Shown piece by piece: positions 36,801 to 46,800 of a stretch of DNA of 64,000 bases. Where the stretch lies: contig JAUIFE010000004.1 in the NCBI GenBank assembly GCA_030429565.1, forward strand, positions 470,848 through 534,847. Reading direction: 5' to 3'. Each line of letters begins with the position of its first letter. The stretch's first letter is position 1. Origin of the DNA: Holophagae bacterium (lineage in GTDB: Bacteria; Acidobacteriota; Holophagae; Acanthopleuribacterales; Acanthopleuribacteraceae). A model generated the notes under the pieces. It saw only the letters and a list, made by a program, of their open reading frames with translations, ran no database searches and was not told the origin of the DNA. The position numbers and the translations under genes are program-made.

Positions 36801-37298
36801 TATTGCGTAGGCCTCGGCCTCGTCATAGCGATTGTTCATCAAATGCTGGGGGATATAGGCTCCCAAGTCGCCGGTCAGGCAGATCAACCCTTCATGATGC
36901 TTTTCCAGCAGTTCCCAGTCGACACGCGGTTTGTAGTAAAAGCCGTCTTGATAACTCTGCGACACCATTTTACTGAGGTTCTGGTAACCGGTCTGGTTTT
37001 TGACCAACAGGTTGAGGTGGAAGGATTCGCGCATGCCGCCGCGATCCGCCTTGCTGCGTTTGATTTTCTCGAGACGACTCCCCTGCGTCACGTTGACCTG
37101 ACAGCCGAGAATCGCCTTAATACCGGCTTTGCGACACTCGTTGTAATGGCGAATGGCGCCAAACATGTTGCCGTAATCGGTAATCGCTAAAGCTTTCATT
37201 CCTAGCTCTTTAGCGTGCTTTACCAAAGAGCCGATTCGACAGCAGGCGTTCAGCAGCGAGTATTCGGAGTGGACGTGGAGATGGACAAAATCAGACAT
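33834..37298 (-). CDS. dnaE: DNA polymerase III alpha subunit
   Basis: 1154 residues of the C-family replicative polymerase. The N-terminal PHP domain starts 'FVHLHVHSEYSLLNACCRI'. The palm carries the catalytic aspartates D415, D417 and D419 in MPDVDIDF, and 'GPGRGSAAGSLVAYAL' lies just before. A tandem helix-hairpin-helix region and a C-terminal OB fold ('IGGLAQSIRKITTQKGD') follow. The length fits DnaE1. It is the chromosomal replicase core. Start ATG at 37298 with a weak ribosome-binding site. Era is 30 bp upstream on the same strand. Confidence 0.97.
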   Translation of the reverse strand: MSDFVHLHVHSEYSLLNACCRIGSLVKHAKELGMKALAITDYGNMFGAIRHYNECRKAGIKAILGCQVNVTQGSRLEKIKRSKADRGGMRESFHLNLLVKNQTGYQNLSKMVSQSYQDGFYYKPRVDWELLEKHHEGLICLTGDLGAYIPQHLMNNRYDEAEAYAIRLRDVFGKENLFIELENHFQDDEIKMLPILAAMAEKIGVECVAANDVHYLKKEDAEVHDILLCIQSNSFRDDENRWRFPNQEYYFKTEEEMRDVFKGYERAVENTGRIADMVDFVLQEEYQLPLFDIPDGHTLETYLEEVSLQGFENRRKTVLDPMKEKGVLRKEWPLYYERIKEEIQVINDMGFPGYFLIVWDFIAKAKEMGVPVGPGRGSAAGSLVAYALEITDIDPLQYDLLFERFLNKERVTMPDVDIDFCQDRRGEVIDYVTEKYGRANVCQIVTYGTMKARMAIKDVGRTLHFAPQETNRIAKLVPEDLGITLPKALEQSPEFREEYDKDERIRELIDLSIKVEGLSRNTGVHAAGVIIAPGDVTNWGPIYKDPKKGTISLQYAKDEAEQIGLLKMDFLGLKTLTVISNTLANIKETTGEDVDLNTITSFDDKKTYELFCKGETDGVFQFESDGMKNILIRLGPTRFEDFIALNALYRPGPLGSGMVDIFIDGAHGAETKYELDVLKPILEETYGVILYQEQVMRLAQVVGGFTLGGADLLRRAMGKKKAEVMAQKKLEFIEGARGKGYPEDVCSDLFDKMAEFAKYGFNKSHSAAYSLVSYQTAFLKANYPVQFMAALLTLDKDNTDKVINYVDKLRQMGIKMLKPDIRTSRAKFSVEGNDIRFALSAIKGLGDNALESIVHVKETKGIESLVDFFEKVDLRKVNKKVVEVLVKSGAFDFMDLPRRAMFEVIEELHSWGNQAQKEARGGQNSLFGDNAQERCYVQFGDREWPEKELLEYEKETLGFYLSGHPLDAYRKLFKKHATSYTNGLEKLPAGNEVIIGGLAQSIRKITTQKGDMMAFLTLEDFYGVADVVVFPKSFEKFRHLLIEDKLLVVKGKVDFRNDKPSVMLQEVWELADWEAKKVRSCVFQFATEEVDAALLGELHQQIKSSPGECQVYFEVTIEGKYSTVIKPANTHVDPGGALGRFTQDRPNIKMLLRY

Positions 37299-37328
37299 AA
37301 GGGCTTCCCCGTTGGCTCTGGCTCGATG

Positions 37329-38216
37329 TTAGTTAATGTTGAGGTCACCCAAAATGGCGTTGTTGTTGCGCCAGTTTTCGTTGACTTTCACATACAACTC
37401 GAGATGCACGGGTTTATCCAGTAACGTGCGCAGTGAACGACGCGCACCTTCGCGAATCTTGGCTATCATCTGGCCTTGTTTGCCCAACAAAATACGGCGC
37501 TGGGTGGATTTCTCCACGTAAATGACCGCACCAATTTCGTAAGCATCTTCGTCCTCATCGTGTTTGAAATGTTCGATGGTGACGGCCGCCGCGTGGGGCA
37601 ACTCCTCTTTGGTGTAATGCAGAATTTTCTCGCGAATAAATTCCTGACTCATAAACCGCAACGGTTGGTCCGTTAAGGTGTCGGCCTCAAACAGGAACGA
37701 ACCTTCCGGCAGGTATTGGCGCACGACTTCAATCACTTTGTCGCGGTTATCGCCGGTTTTGGCGGAAATGGGAATCAGTTCCTTGGGTTCAAAATCGGTG
37801 TGAATTTGGGTCAGCGTCGGCAGGACTTTGGCCTTGTTCACCAGGTCCATCTTGTTGGCGACCACCAATACCGGCACCTCTTTTTTGGCCAAAAACTCGT
37901 GAACATAACGGTCACCGGCGCCGAGCGGAACGCTAACATCAATGAAATGCAGCACCAAATCGGCATCGTCGAGGCCTTGATGGACCATGCGCATCATGAC
38001 GCGGTTCATAGCGTGTTTCGGTTTGTGGATGCCTGGCAAATCGAAAAAACCGATTTGCGTTGTGTCGTCGTGGTACACACCGAGAATGCGGTTGCGCGTG
38101 GTTTGCGGTTTATCGGAGACAATGCTGACTTTTTCTCCCAAAACCCCGTTCATAAATGTGGATTTACCCGCATTGGGACGACCCGCGAGTGCAATGTAAC
38201 CGCATTTTTTTTCCAA
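37329..38216 (-). CDS. era: Ribosome-assembly GTPase Era
   Basis: 295 residues: a GTPase domain with G1 'GRPNAGKSTFMN', G2-region 'PQTTRNRILGV', G3 'DLPGIHKP' and G4 'VANKMDLV', then a KH RNA-binding domain with 'VYVEKSTQRRILLGKQGQMI'. It binds the 3' end of 16S rRNA and helps 30S maturation. The start is TTG (38216) after GGAGG; no ATG fits the conserved N-terminus. It lies directly upstream of dnaE and may be co-transcribed with it. Confidence 0.97.
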   Translation of the reverse strand: MEKKCGYIALAGRPNAGKSTFMNGVLGEKVSIVSDKPQTTRNRILGVYHDDTTQIGFFDLPGIHKPKHAMNRVMMRMVHQGLDDADLVLHFIDVSVPLGAGDRYVHEFLAKKEVPVLVVANKMDLVNKAKVLPTLTQIHTDFEPKELIPISAKTGDNRDKVIEVVRQYLPEGSFLFEADTLTDQPLRFMSQEFIREKILHYTKEELPHAAAVTIEHFKHDEDEDAYEIGAVIYVEKSTQRRILLGKQGQMIAKIREGARRSLRTLLDKPVHLELYVKVNENWRNNNAILGDLNIN

Positions 38217-38385
38217 AAGAAACCTCCAAGGGGCAACAAGATGAGCAGGCAGCGCCCCTCACCGTTAAGTAATTGTTGCGATGATAACCTGATCGCGACC
38301 CGGACAGCGAGGCTTTTCCCGGCCCGACCAGCGTCAGGGTGCGGGGTTCGCGCGCAACCAGTGGCAAGACGCCAAGCAAAAGTCT

Positions 38386-39891
38386 TTAAGACTCTTGCGT
38401 CGTTTCCGGCGGCGTGTCTTCCGCGGCTGTTTCACCGGTTTCGGCGTTTAGCATCTGAAACACGCGTTTGAATCCAAGTTCTTGATTTTGAACGAGTTCG
38501 TTAAGCGCTTTGCGCACCACCGCCTCGTCAAGGGACAAACTTTCTGCGGCCGTGGCGGCGTCAATTTCAAACCAGTCTTGTTCGGCTTGACGTGCCTTCA
38601 GCCATTCCCGCAACCCATCAAGTGTTGTCTTATCCAAGGCTGTGCCGGCAGCCGCGGGTGGCCGTGACGGCCGTGGGTTCGGTCGATCGAGCGGCGGCAC
38701 GAAGCGCGCGCCGACCAACTCATCCGGTAAAAACTGTTGCCGGCCGTCTGGATGATCGTGGGAGTACTGGTACCCGGCACCGTGACCCATGGCCTTAGCG
38801 CCTGCGTAATGCGTATCGCGCAAATGCTTGGGAATCGTGGCGCGCACCCCTTTTTTAAGGGCTTCCCGCGCCTTGCCGAGTGCCACCACGGCCTGGTTCG
38901 ATTTGGGCGCTTGTGCCACGTAAATCGTGGCCTGTGCCAACGGAATTTGCGCTTCCGGCAGTCCTAAGACTTGTACCGCACGATAGGCGTGGCCGGCGAC
39001 CACCAGCGCTTGCGGATCGGCGTTACCCACATCCTCGGCGGCGGTAATCAGCAGACGTCGCGCCACAAATAGCGGATCCTCACCACTTTCGATGAAACGG
39101 ACCAAGTAGTAAACGGCGGCGTCGGCGTCCGAGCCGCGTAGCGATTTCTGAAACGCGCTGGCGGTATCGTAGTGGCTGTCGCTGCTTTTGCCGCCTTCCA
39201 GCGAGGTGCGACTCATACACAGCGCCACATGTTCTTGCGTAAGTGCTTTATTTTGAACTTTTGCCAACATAGCGGCACTTTCTAAGGTGGTGTAAGCAAG
39301 TCGAAGATCACCGCCACAGCGTTCGGCAACCCAACTAATCGCCTCGGGTTCCGCTTCTAGTTCCAACACGTCGAGTGCGCGCTGAATCCCGATTTGGATC
39401 GCTTCGAGATCCAGGGTTTCGAGAGGAATTAGCTGAACCCGCGAGCGCAAGGCCTGATTGAGCGAAAAATAGGGGTTTTCGGTGGTCGAACCAGCAAGCG
39501 TGAAGGTCCCTGCTTCCAGAATCGGTAGCAAGACATCTTGCTGGCTCTTGTTCAGGCGGTGAATTTCGTCGATAAAAACCAGGGTTCGCCGCTGAAACTG
39601 TTGCCATACACCCTTGGCCTCTTCGGCAAGAGCGCGTATCTCTTTTACCCCGGCGGTCGCCGCGTTAATGGAACGCCCCTCCCAATCCAAAAGCCTTGCA
39701 AGCAAGCGGCTTAAAGTTGTTTTTCCGGTTCCTGGCGGCCCGAAAAATACCACGTGTGGCATTTGCCCTTGGTTGAGAAAGGCACCAATCATGTGGCGCG
39801 CTTTACCCTGACCCAAGAGTTGATCGATGCTTTTGGGTCGGAGCTGTTCCGCAAGGGGGGCCGGCGGTTTTTGTTCAGCAAACAGACTCAC
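38386..39891 (-). CDS. rarA: Replication-associated recombination protein A (RarA/MgsA AAA ATPase)
   Basis: 501 residues. The N-terminal zone has 'LAEQLRPKSIDQLLGQ', Walker A 'FGPPGTGKTTLSRLLA', Walker B 'LVFIDEIHRLNKSQQD' and sensor 1 'LAGSTTENPYF'. It continues with the MgsA tetramerisation domain ('DASAFQKSLRGSDADAAVYYLVRFIESGEDPLF'-type region in part). Beyond about residue 415 it has an extra C-terminal tail of about 80 residues not found in short RarA proteins. It acts at stalled replication forks. The start is GTG after AGGAGG and overlaps the GHMP kinase stop by 4 bp. Confidence 0.93.
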   Translation of the reverse strand: MSLFAEQKPPAPLAEQLRPKSIDQLLGQGKARHMIGAFLNQGQMPHVVFFGPPGTGKTTLSRLLARLLDWEGRSINAATAGVKEIRALAEEAKGVWQQFQRRTLVFIDEIHRLNKSQQDVLLPILEAGTFTLAGSTTENPYFSLNQALRSRVQLIPLETLDLEAIQIGIQRALDVLELEAEPEAISWVAERCGGDLRLAYTTLESAAMLAKVQNKALTQEHVALCMSRTSLEGGKSSDSHYDTASAFQKSLRGSDADAAVYYLVRFIESGEDPLFVARRLLITAAEDVGNADPQALVVAGHAYRAVQVLGLPEAQIPLAQATIYVAQAPKSNQAVVALGKAREALKKGVRATIPKHLRDTHYAGAKAMGHGAGYQYSHDHPDGRQQFLPDELVGARFVPPLDRPNPRPSRPPAAAGTALDKTTLDGLREWLKARQAEQDWFEIDAATAAESLSLDEAVVRKALNELVQNQELGFKRVFQMLNAETGETAAEDTPPETTQES

Positions 39892-40835
39892 GCATCCTCC
39901 TGTTTTACGCCGTCAAAATCTATCTCTACTTTCCAGGTTTGCAGATTGTTCCGAGAAGCTACATTAACAACTTGCTCGTAGGCCAGACCTGGTGCGTAAA
40001 CCCACATCGCACCGCCGCCGCCCGCGCCACACGCTTTGCAGGCCGCCGCATCGCCCATTTCGGCGGCAAACGCCGCCATGGGTTGGTTCAAAATGCCGGG
40101 ACACAGGGCGCGACGCAGCCGACTCTCTTCACGCACTGTTCCGAAAAAAGCCGTTTCGTCATCGGCAACCACGGCCGCCTTCATGGCGTGTGCATTGTCG
40201 GCAAGGGCGTCGAGCAAGGCGAGTGTTTGTCGCTCTCCGTCGCAGGCCTTGGCGACCACGGCCCAGTTGTTAATGCCGGAATGGTGCTGCTCATCCGAAT
40301 ACACCAGCAGTAACGGTGCGCGGCGAAGAAAGTCAGGCACTTGGACTGCCTCAACGACGGGGTAGCCGCGATGATAGTGAATCCAACTCATGCCGCCATG
40401 AATCGCGCCAATGCCGTCTTGTGTGCCGGCCGGCTTCCCTAATAAGCGATGCTCTAAAACCGTCACTTGATCAAGCAAGACTTTTTTCGAGGTGTTGAAA
40501 TCAAGACTTTTGTTAAGCAAAGCCACCAATGTGACCAACAAGCTTGAGCTACCACCAAGCCCGGAGGCCGGTGGAATTTGATTCTCCACCGCGAAACCAA
40601 AGTCTTGCGGTGACTGGTCGAAATAGGCGAGCGCCTCGGTATAGAGTGGCCAATCAGCCAAGTGGCTCTGTTGCGTTGCTTGCACCAGTTGGCCAGGCGT
40701 ATCGTGCCGCTGTAAGCTAACCCGACGGTTCACAGCGATGTTTAGGGTGGCGGCGCGGCGCACCAAGAAGCAGAGCGGCGGCACATCCAAGGTACCGCCC
40801 GCGAGATCAATGCGGGCCGGTGCGGAAAATTTCAT
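39888..40835 (-). CDS. GHMP-family sugar kinase (heptose-7-phosphate kinase-like)
   Basis: 315 residues from an ATG at 40835 with AGGAG five bases upstream; a longer frame to 41093 would run through the upstream spacer and is not supported. GHMP motifs are 'PARIDLAGGTLD' at the N-terminus, 'PPASGLGGSSSLLV' (ATP-binding loop) and a Gly-rich C-terminal motif 'GAGGGGAMWVY'. The closest named group I recognise is HddA-type D-glycero-D-manno-heptose 7-phosphate kinases and related fucokinase-like enzymes. It would phosphorylate a sugar or sugar phosphate for LPS or glycan precursors. Translationally coupled with rarA. Confidence 0.82.
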   Translation of the reverse strand: MKFSAPARIDLAGGTLDVPPLCFLVRRAATLNIAVNRRVSLQRHDTPGQLVQATQQSHLADWPLYTEALAYFDQSPQDFGFAVENQIPPASGLGGSSSLLVTLVALLNKSLDFNTSKKVLLDQVTVLEHRLLGKPAGTQDGIGAIHGGMSWIHYHRGYPVVEAVQVPDFLRRAPLLLVYSDEQHHSGINNWAVVAKACDGERQTLALLDALADNAHAMKAAVVADDETAFFGTVREESRLRRALCPGILNQPMAAFAAEMGDAAACKACGAGGGGAMWVYAPGLAYEQVVNVASRNNLQTWKVEIDFDGVKQEDA

Positions 40836-40923
40836 AAGGACTCCTGCAGGTGACCGAGGCGCCGACGACCGTTGCGGTCGGCCGGGCCTTAAAAAAGAGA
40901 AAAACCGTCGTGAGCCAAAATGG

Positions 40924-42135
40924 TCACGAACCTTTACCAAAGGCGCGCGCATAGGTGTGAAACAAGCGTGCGCCGTATTTGAGTGATTCCTCGGCCGGCT
41001 GGTAGCGCGGTGAGTGAATGTTTTCGCAAGCGTCTTGGTCGCAAACACCCAAGAAGAAGTACACGCCGGGAATGCGTTCGGTAAAGTAGGCAAAATCTTC
41101 AGCAGCCATCACCGGCGCCACCGATTGGGTGGCAAATCCAGCTTGCTTTAAGGCGGCTACCGCGCGTTCCGTCCAAGCGGTGTCGTTCTGGGTCGACGGG
41201 CACATGGTTTCGTTTTCAAAGTGGTATTTAGCACCGTGGGCGGCGGTCACACCGGCGATGACTTGATCGAGCATTTGTGGGATTTTGTCGCCGGTTTCCA
41301 CATCAAGCGTGCGAATCGTACCTGACAAGGACGCTGTCTGAGGGATGATGTTAAAACGTTGGCCGGCATTGAATTCACCGAAGGAAAGCACCACCGGGTC
41401 GCGTGCATCCGAACGCCGGCTGACGACAGTTTGCGCCAGAGACACAATCCCGGCGGCAGTGACAATCGGATCAATGCCCTCGTGCGGGGCCGCGCCATGG
41501 GCCTGTTTGCCCTCGACCTTAAGGTAAAAACGATCGGCTCGCGCCATGATGCCGCCGGCGCGGTAACCCACCTGACCGAGCGGCAAATTGCCCATGGTGT
41601 GAAAGCCGAAAATTACATCGGGTCGCGGATTGTCCAGGGCGCCTTCGGCAATCATCAGCGGTGCGCCGCCTTCTTCGCCCGGCGGCGGTCCCTCTTCCGC
41701 GGGCTGAAATAAAAAGACAAAGGTGCCGGTGAGGTCGGGATCATTCTTTACGGCCAGGGCGGCACCGAAGAGCGCACCGGTGTGAATGTCGTGGCCGCAG
41801 GCATGCATAACGCCGTCGACCTTGGATTTAAAGGGTAGATCGGTGGCCTCGGTGACCGGCAACGCGTCAATGTCGGCACGAAAGGCCAAGACGGGACCGG
41901 GTTTACCGGTTTCATAAACGACACGGAGTCCGGTTTTGGCCATGCGCTCGATCCGCGTAAAGCCGACCTCGCGCAACTTACTTTCTAAGTAGTCGCGCGT
42001 TTTCACTTCGCGGTTGCTTAACTCGGGATGCTGGTGGAGGTGGCGGCGTACCGCAACCATTTCGTCATAATAAGCGTCGGATAAAAAGGTAGATGGTCCG
42101 GAAAACCACAGAAATAGTAAAAACCCGGTTAGCAC
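40924..42135 (-). CDS. Secreted or membrane-anchored M20-family amidohydrolase
   Basis: 403 residues. A short hydrophobic N-terminus (MLTGFLLFLWFSG) is a signal peptide or anchor. The M20/amidohydrolase motifs follow: 'RRHLHQHPELSNRE', the metal-site 'HACGHDIHTGALFGAA', 'FQPAEEG' and 'VMAAEDFAYF'. These enzymes hydrolyse N-acyl or aminoacyl amides such as N-acyl amino acids or indole conjugates with two metal ions. The start is GTG with AAGAGG upstream. Separated from the GHMP kinase by 88 bp containing a CCGACCGCAACGGTCG hairpin. Confidence 0.9.
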   Translation of the reverse strand: MLTGFLLFLWFSGPSTFLSDAYYDEMVAVRRHLHQHPELSNREVKTRDYLESKLREVGFTRIERMAKTGLRVVYETGKPGPVLAFRADIDALPVTEATDLPFKSKVDGVMHACGHDIHTGALFGAALAVKNDPDLTGTFVFLFQPAEEGPPPGEEGGAPLMIAEGALDNPRPDVIFGFHTMGNLPLGQVGYRAGGIMARADRFYLKVEGKQAHGAAPHEGIDPIVTAAGIVSLAQTVVSRRSDARDPVVLSFGEFNAGQRFNIIPQTASLSGTIRTLDVETGDKIPQMLDQVIAGVTAAHGAKYHFENETMCPSTQNDTAWTERAVAALKQAGFATQSVAPVMAAEDFAYFTERIPGVYFFLGVCDQDACENIHSPRYQPAEESLKYGARLFHTYARAFGKGS

Positions 42136-42322
42136 GTTGAACCTCTTAAAAAGGGCTGATGCGTTTCAAACACAATCGCTAACCATGACGGATTTTGGGC
42201 CGTTTGTCCACAGAGGAGTTGCCCCGAAACGGCGTGTAACGAAAACCCAACGAGATCAATCGGGACCCAAACCACGTCGCCACCGGCCAAAAAAGCGGTG
42301 TCGCCCCTGCCCTATCGCGTGT

Positions 42323-42853
42323 TTAGCGGGACGGCGACTCATCGGTCAATTGAAAAACGCCCCAACGTAACCGCGTCACCTTGTCGGTTTTGTTCACTAA
42401 ATCACGTACAACTTGCTCGAGATTGTCGCGGTTCACTTCGGGATAACGTGTCTCGAACGTCTCCGTAATTTGCGGCATCGTCGGCTCCGCCACACCACGC
42501 TCTCGCAAAACACGCAAGCACTCCAAAATGAGAAAGCGACGATTGGTGCGCCCGCCGTAACGGCGTACACCGTTCCCGCTGTCCCCTTTTTCGGTCGGCG
42601 AGGGGGCCGCCGGCTTGGGCGCTTTCGTTATGGGTGTCTTATCGACCGCCGTGCGCTTAACGGGCGCTGCGATGGATGGGTCATCGGCAACCGCGACCTT
42701 TTGCGCCACAGGAGCGGGGCTTGAACCGGCCTGCGAGGTCGATTGCGCGGTGTCTTGAGTCACGGACAAGGCGCGCAACAGGCGCGCGCACTCGTCGGGC
42801 TCAGCCTCGATTTCAAGCGGTGGTAGATCGGGATAAGACAATTTAATCTTCAT
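42323..42853 (-). CDS. Hypothetical protein with C-terminal winged-helix-like segment
   Basis: About 176 residues from the ATG at 42853; a TTG start at 42880 would add nine residues. The N-terminus (MKIKLSYPDLPPLEIEAEPDE) is a small beta-type region, residues 40-95 are low-complexity and rich in Ala, Pro, Ser and Lys, and the C-terminal 75 residues ('RRFLILECLRVLRERGV' to 'WGVFQLTDE') look like a winged helix with a recognition helix near 'NRDNLEQVVRDLV'. I do not recognise the family. A DNA- or protein-binding role is possible. Confidence 0.6.
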   Translation of the reverse strand: MKIKLSYPDLPPLEIEAEPDECARLLRALSVTQDTAQSTSQAGSSPAPVAQKVAVADDPSIAAPVKRTAVDKTPITKAPKPAAPSPTEKGDSGNGVRRYGGRTNRRFLILECLRVLRERGVAEPTMPQITETFETRYPEVNRDNLEQVVRDLVNKTDKVTRLRWGVFQLTDESPSR

Positions 42854-42880
42854 AGGATGAGAATGTAACAAACTCGGCAA

Positions 42881-43071
42881 CCAAGAACAAGACGATCTTG
42901 CAGAGATGACTCAGAAAGACTTTCGCTGGAAGCGAATTGGGGTGTCTTGAGTTAGCCCGCAAGACTTTTGCTTGCTCTGTAAGACTTTTTCTATGGAAGA
43001 CGACCTCTTTATCAGACAGCGCGCCTGCTACAATGACGCGGGTTTTCCATTAAGATTTCGGAGGCGTTCTT
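42881..43071. promoter_or_regulatory. Divergent promoter region with repeated AAGACTTT motifs
   Basis: AAGACTTT occurs at 42916, 42961 and 42981, and CAAGACGATCTTG-type sequence lies at 42889-42901. The region sits between two divergent genes. The same octamer is clustered upstream of the M3 peptidase gene. A shared regulator is possible but not shown, since the octamer also occurs in coding DNA nearby. Confidence 0.3.
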
Positions 43072-43716
43072 ATGACCAATCCTGTCTTCCATGCCTTATA
43101 TCGACGTTGCTTTGGTTCGGTTTCCCTTGGCTACACACTTGATTTCGAGCACCTCTCGCCTTTCACCGACAGCCGGCGCCAGGTTAAGCAAGTCCACGGC
43201 GCAACAATTTATGACGACCACACCTACCGCGACGACGCTCAAGAAGGCGACGGTATGGTCACCGCCCAATCGCGCACGGCACTCATTATTAAAACCGCCG
43301 ACTGCTTGCCGGTCCTTGCCTCGGACGGTTTTCGTGCGGTCGCGGTTCACGCCGGCTGGCGCGGCTTAAAGGCGGGTATCGTCAAAAAAATGGCTGGTTT
43401 TGTTAAGGCGAATCAGGCGCGAGTCTACATTGGACCCGCCATTGCATCCTCAAATTACGAGGTAGACCAAGACCTTTACACTCCGTGGCTGGCTGAGGAG
43501 CCGGCGCTGGCCGCCCACCTCTTCCCCGCCCCCGCCGGCGGCACGAAACGGTTACTGGATACCCGAAGTGTTGCGGTGCGCCACTTGATCGAAGTCGGCT
43601 TCCGCGTCGAGCAGATCGAGGTTTCGCCGATTTGCACCTTCAACAGCGGTCTCCCCTCTTGGCGCCGTGAGCAGCCGGAAAAACGCAGGCTGTACTCATT
43701 CATCTATCTCGGCTAG
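43072..43716 (+). CDS. Laccase-domain (YfiH/PgeF family) purine nucleoside phosphorylase
   Basis: 214 residues with the multicopper polyphenol oxidase-like signature: 'QVHGATIYDD', 'IIKTADCLPVL', 'VAVHAGWRGLKAGI' and 'YIGPAIASSNYEV'. The conserved His and Cys that bind zinc are in QVHG, TADC and HAGW. Family members act as purine nucleoside phosphorylase/adenosine deaminase; PgeF also edits peptidoglycan. GGAGG is seven bases before the ATG. Monocistronic. Confidence 0.92.
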   Translation: MTNPVFHALYRRCFGSVSLGYTLDFEHLSPFTDSRRQVKQVHGATIYDDHTYRDDAQEGDGMVTAQSRTALIIKTADCLPVLASDGFRAVAVHAGWRGLKAGIVKKMAGFVKANQARVYIGPAIASSNYEVDQDLYTPWLAEEPALAAHLFPAPAGGTKRLLDTRSVAVRHLIEVGFRVEQIEVSPICTFNSGLPSWRREQPEKRRLYSFIYLG

Positions 43717-43860
43717 CCGCTTCAGGGAGTAAATCACAGCGGTGATCTCGCCGGTCTCGACAAAAAAGCCACGCTTAAAACCTGCCGCGCTAAAGGCTCG
43801 CGTCGGCCACGACGGCTGTTTTTACATGAATGGGACGCTTTTTCCTAAGCGGCCCCGAGT

Positions 43861-46800
43861 TCAGGCCTCGTCGACTTCCGCCTGAACTTCCAGCGCAAAG
43901 TAAAGGGTGACGGTGGCGCCTCCGTCTTCATTGTTATGAATATCAATACGACCACCGCCGTCTTTCATTGATGCGGCCGCATAATGCAAACCAAAGCCTT
44001 CGCGATCTGGTTTGGTCGAGTAACCCTGTTGGTAAACCCGATCACGAATACTATCGTCGATCCCGGTACCGTTATCGCGCAACTCAAAGACAACCCAGCC
44101 GGGTTCAGCGCGTGAAACCAAACTAATGCGACCGCCGCCGAAATCGTGTTTGGCGACAACCGATTCACGCGCATTCTCGAACAAACACAAAAGCGTGCGC
44201 AGCGTACGAGCGCGCTCAACCGGAATCTTGGGCACCGGTTGCAACTCACGCACCACCGTAATGTGGTGTTTCTGATAGAGGTACCAATCCAAACTCAATG
44301 CCTCTTGCACCAGACTGTTAAGGTCGGTGTCTTCGGTCATCACCGGCGAACCCATGCGCTGCCATTGTTGGCGAATGGCGGCATTTGCCTGTTCGACCTT
44401 CTCGTTAATCGCACTCGCTTCTTTTTCAATGGCGACAAACTGCTCGTGCGCGGCCTTCACCACGTTTTCTAAGCCGCCAATCAAGCGCGCGGCGGCACCT
44501 TCTTCGCTAAAGAGCTCGGGGAGGCGCTGCTGCTCGCGCGTCAGGTTTTCCACCAAACGTTCGAGCACCGCCAGCCAGCGACGCCCACCCAGTTGCTCTT
44601 CAATCAAGTGACAAGAAACACTTAAGCCGTTGAGATTGTTCCCCATATTGTGCAGGACGTAACGCGCCAGCTCAGCCATGCCGGCCTGGTGCGCGTTGCG
44701 AATGACGGCGGTCTGGGCATTCATCAAATCGGTCACGGTGCGCAACCGGATCAACGCCGTTAGGGTGTGGTCGCGGAACAGTTTCAGCCGTTCGAGATCA
44801 CTATCGGTAAAGGCGTCTTCTACCGATAGTGATTCCAGCAGAAGACCGCCCGCAAGCCGGTCTTCCAACCATAACGGCATGGTCATCACCGAACGCGGCA
44901 TCTGAAACGGCCACCAAGAAAAGGCTTCGCGATTGGGGTCACCCAAAAAGACGGCTTCCTTGAGCTGCGCCTCATCCGCGCTTAACAAGGTACAAAAACG
45001 TTGCTCGCTGAGCGATTGACTGTAGATCGTACTGGGATAATGCAAGGCGGCGCTCACCGAAAATTCCTGAATCGCGCGATCAAATAAAATGACAACAGCC
45101 CGATCCACCCCGGTAAACATGTTGGACACTTCCTGCAGCAAGGTATCCAAGACTCGTTCACTCACCACTTCCCGATTGATCGCCTGTACGATTTGGTTCA
45201 GTGATTCCAGTTCACGGTATTTTTGGTTGAGATCGAGGTTGCGCTGCTGCAAAGCGGCGGTCCGTTCGCGCACCAAATTCTCGAGATTACGGTTGATGTA
45301 CATTAAATCTAGGTGGGTGCGAATGCGTGCCAGCAACTCGGGTTTGGACACCGGCTTCGACAAGAAATCGTTGCCGCCGATCTTAAAAGCGCGCACCAAA
45401 TCGTCCGGCTGGTTTTTAGCGGTCAAAAAGATGATCGGTAACTCTTGCATTGAATAGCGTTCGCGGATTTTGGCACAAACTTCATAGCCGGAAATATCGG
45501 GCATCATAATATCAAGCAAGACAAGATGAAAGTCTTGGTCTTGTTCCAGGATCTGGAGCGCTTCTTTGCCGTCTTTCGCTTCCGTTAAGTTGAAATTCCG
45601 CATGGAGAGGTGGTTCAGCAATACGGCACGGTTCACATCATTGTCATCAACCAACAGGATGTTGGGGGATCCTGGCTGCATGGGCGATTGCAGACCCATG
45701 GTACGCGTTCCTAAGCTCAGTGTTTGGTTGCTTACGCTTGGCGGGATGTAGGTTCCGCCCCGTTCAAGCCGTTCGGTTGGAATGTCGGCGGTATGAATGC
45801 TGTCGGCAATGGCCAGCGAGAAGGAAAAAGTAGCGCCCCGGCCCAATTCGGAATCAACACTAATAATGCCGCCATGAAGCTCAACCAACTGTTTGGTGAC
45901 GGCTAGGCCGATCCCCGTGCCGGTGTGAATGCGTGCCGTGTGACCGTCAGCCTGTTGAAACGATTGGAAAATCAGATCTTGTTGAGACGGGTCGATTCCG
46001 CAGCCGGTGTCCGTCACATACACCACGACCTGATCCCCTTTCACCTTTGCGTGCAGGCGGATCTCGCCTTGCTCGGTAAATTTCACCGAGTTCCCCAGGA
46101 GATTGTAGAGAATTTGCTGGAGCCGGTTGGCGTCGGCCAAAACGGCAGGCAACGTTTGAGATATCTCATTGCGCATTTCCAAGGGTTTGGACCCAATTAA
46201 CCCTTTAACGATCGGGAAAACAGCCTCTGCGGTGCGGTACAAATCGGTGGGAAACATTTTGAGTTCCAAACCGTGGCGCTGCAAGCGCGAGTAATCCAGT
46301 ATGTCGTCGACCAACCTGGCCAAGCGACGTCCGCTCGAAATAATCATTTTTAGGTTTTTGCGCATGACGGTGTTCGGTTCGCCGGCAACGCCGTCGAGCA
46401 GCGACTCGGTTAAACCTATGATGCCGTTGAGTGGGGTACGCAATTCATGGGACGTGTTGGCGAGGAACTGATCCTTGAGCCGATCCATTTCGAGGAGCTG
46501 ACCGCGCAACTTCTTTTCGTTGAGGTAGGCGCGCGAGGCGTAGGCCGCCACGCCACCAATGATTGCCAGTACGGCGGCCACCATCAACAATCGCGTCCAC
46601 ACCGACTCATACCATAAAGGCGCGACCATGACCGGCTTGTTGTAGGTTTCCCCCCAATCGCCGTTCCAGTTGGTTGCTTTGACTTCGAACTGATAGTCGC
46701 CTGGCGGTAAATCGCTGTAAGTGGCGCGCCGCTGACCAGGGTCGGCATAAATCCATTCGGGATCGTGACCGGCCAAGCGGTAGGCGTAACGAATATTTTC

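Noticed and set aside
40836-41093. Long N-terminal extension of the GHMP kinase
   Set aside because: The extension has Arg/Ser/Pro-rich low-quality sequence and overlaps the 3' end of the M20 gene. AGGAG before the ATG at 40835 and the family N-terminus support the shorter form.
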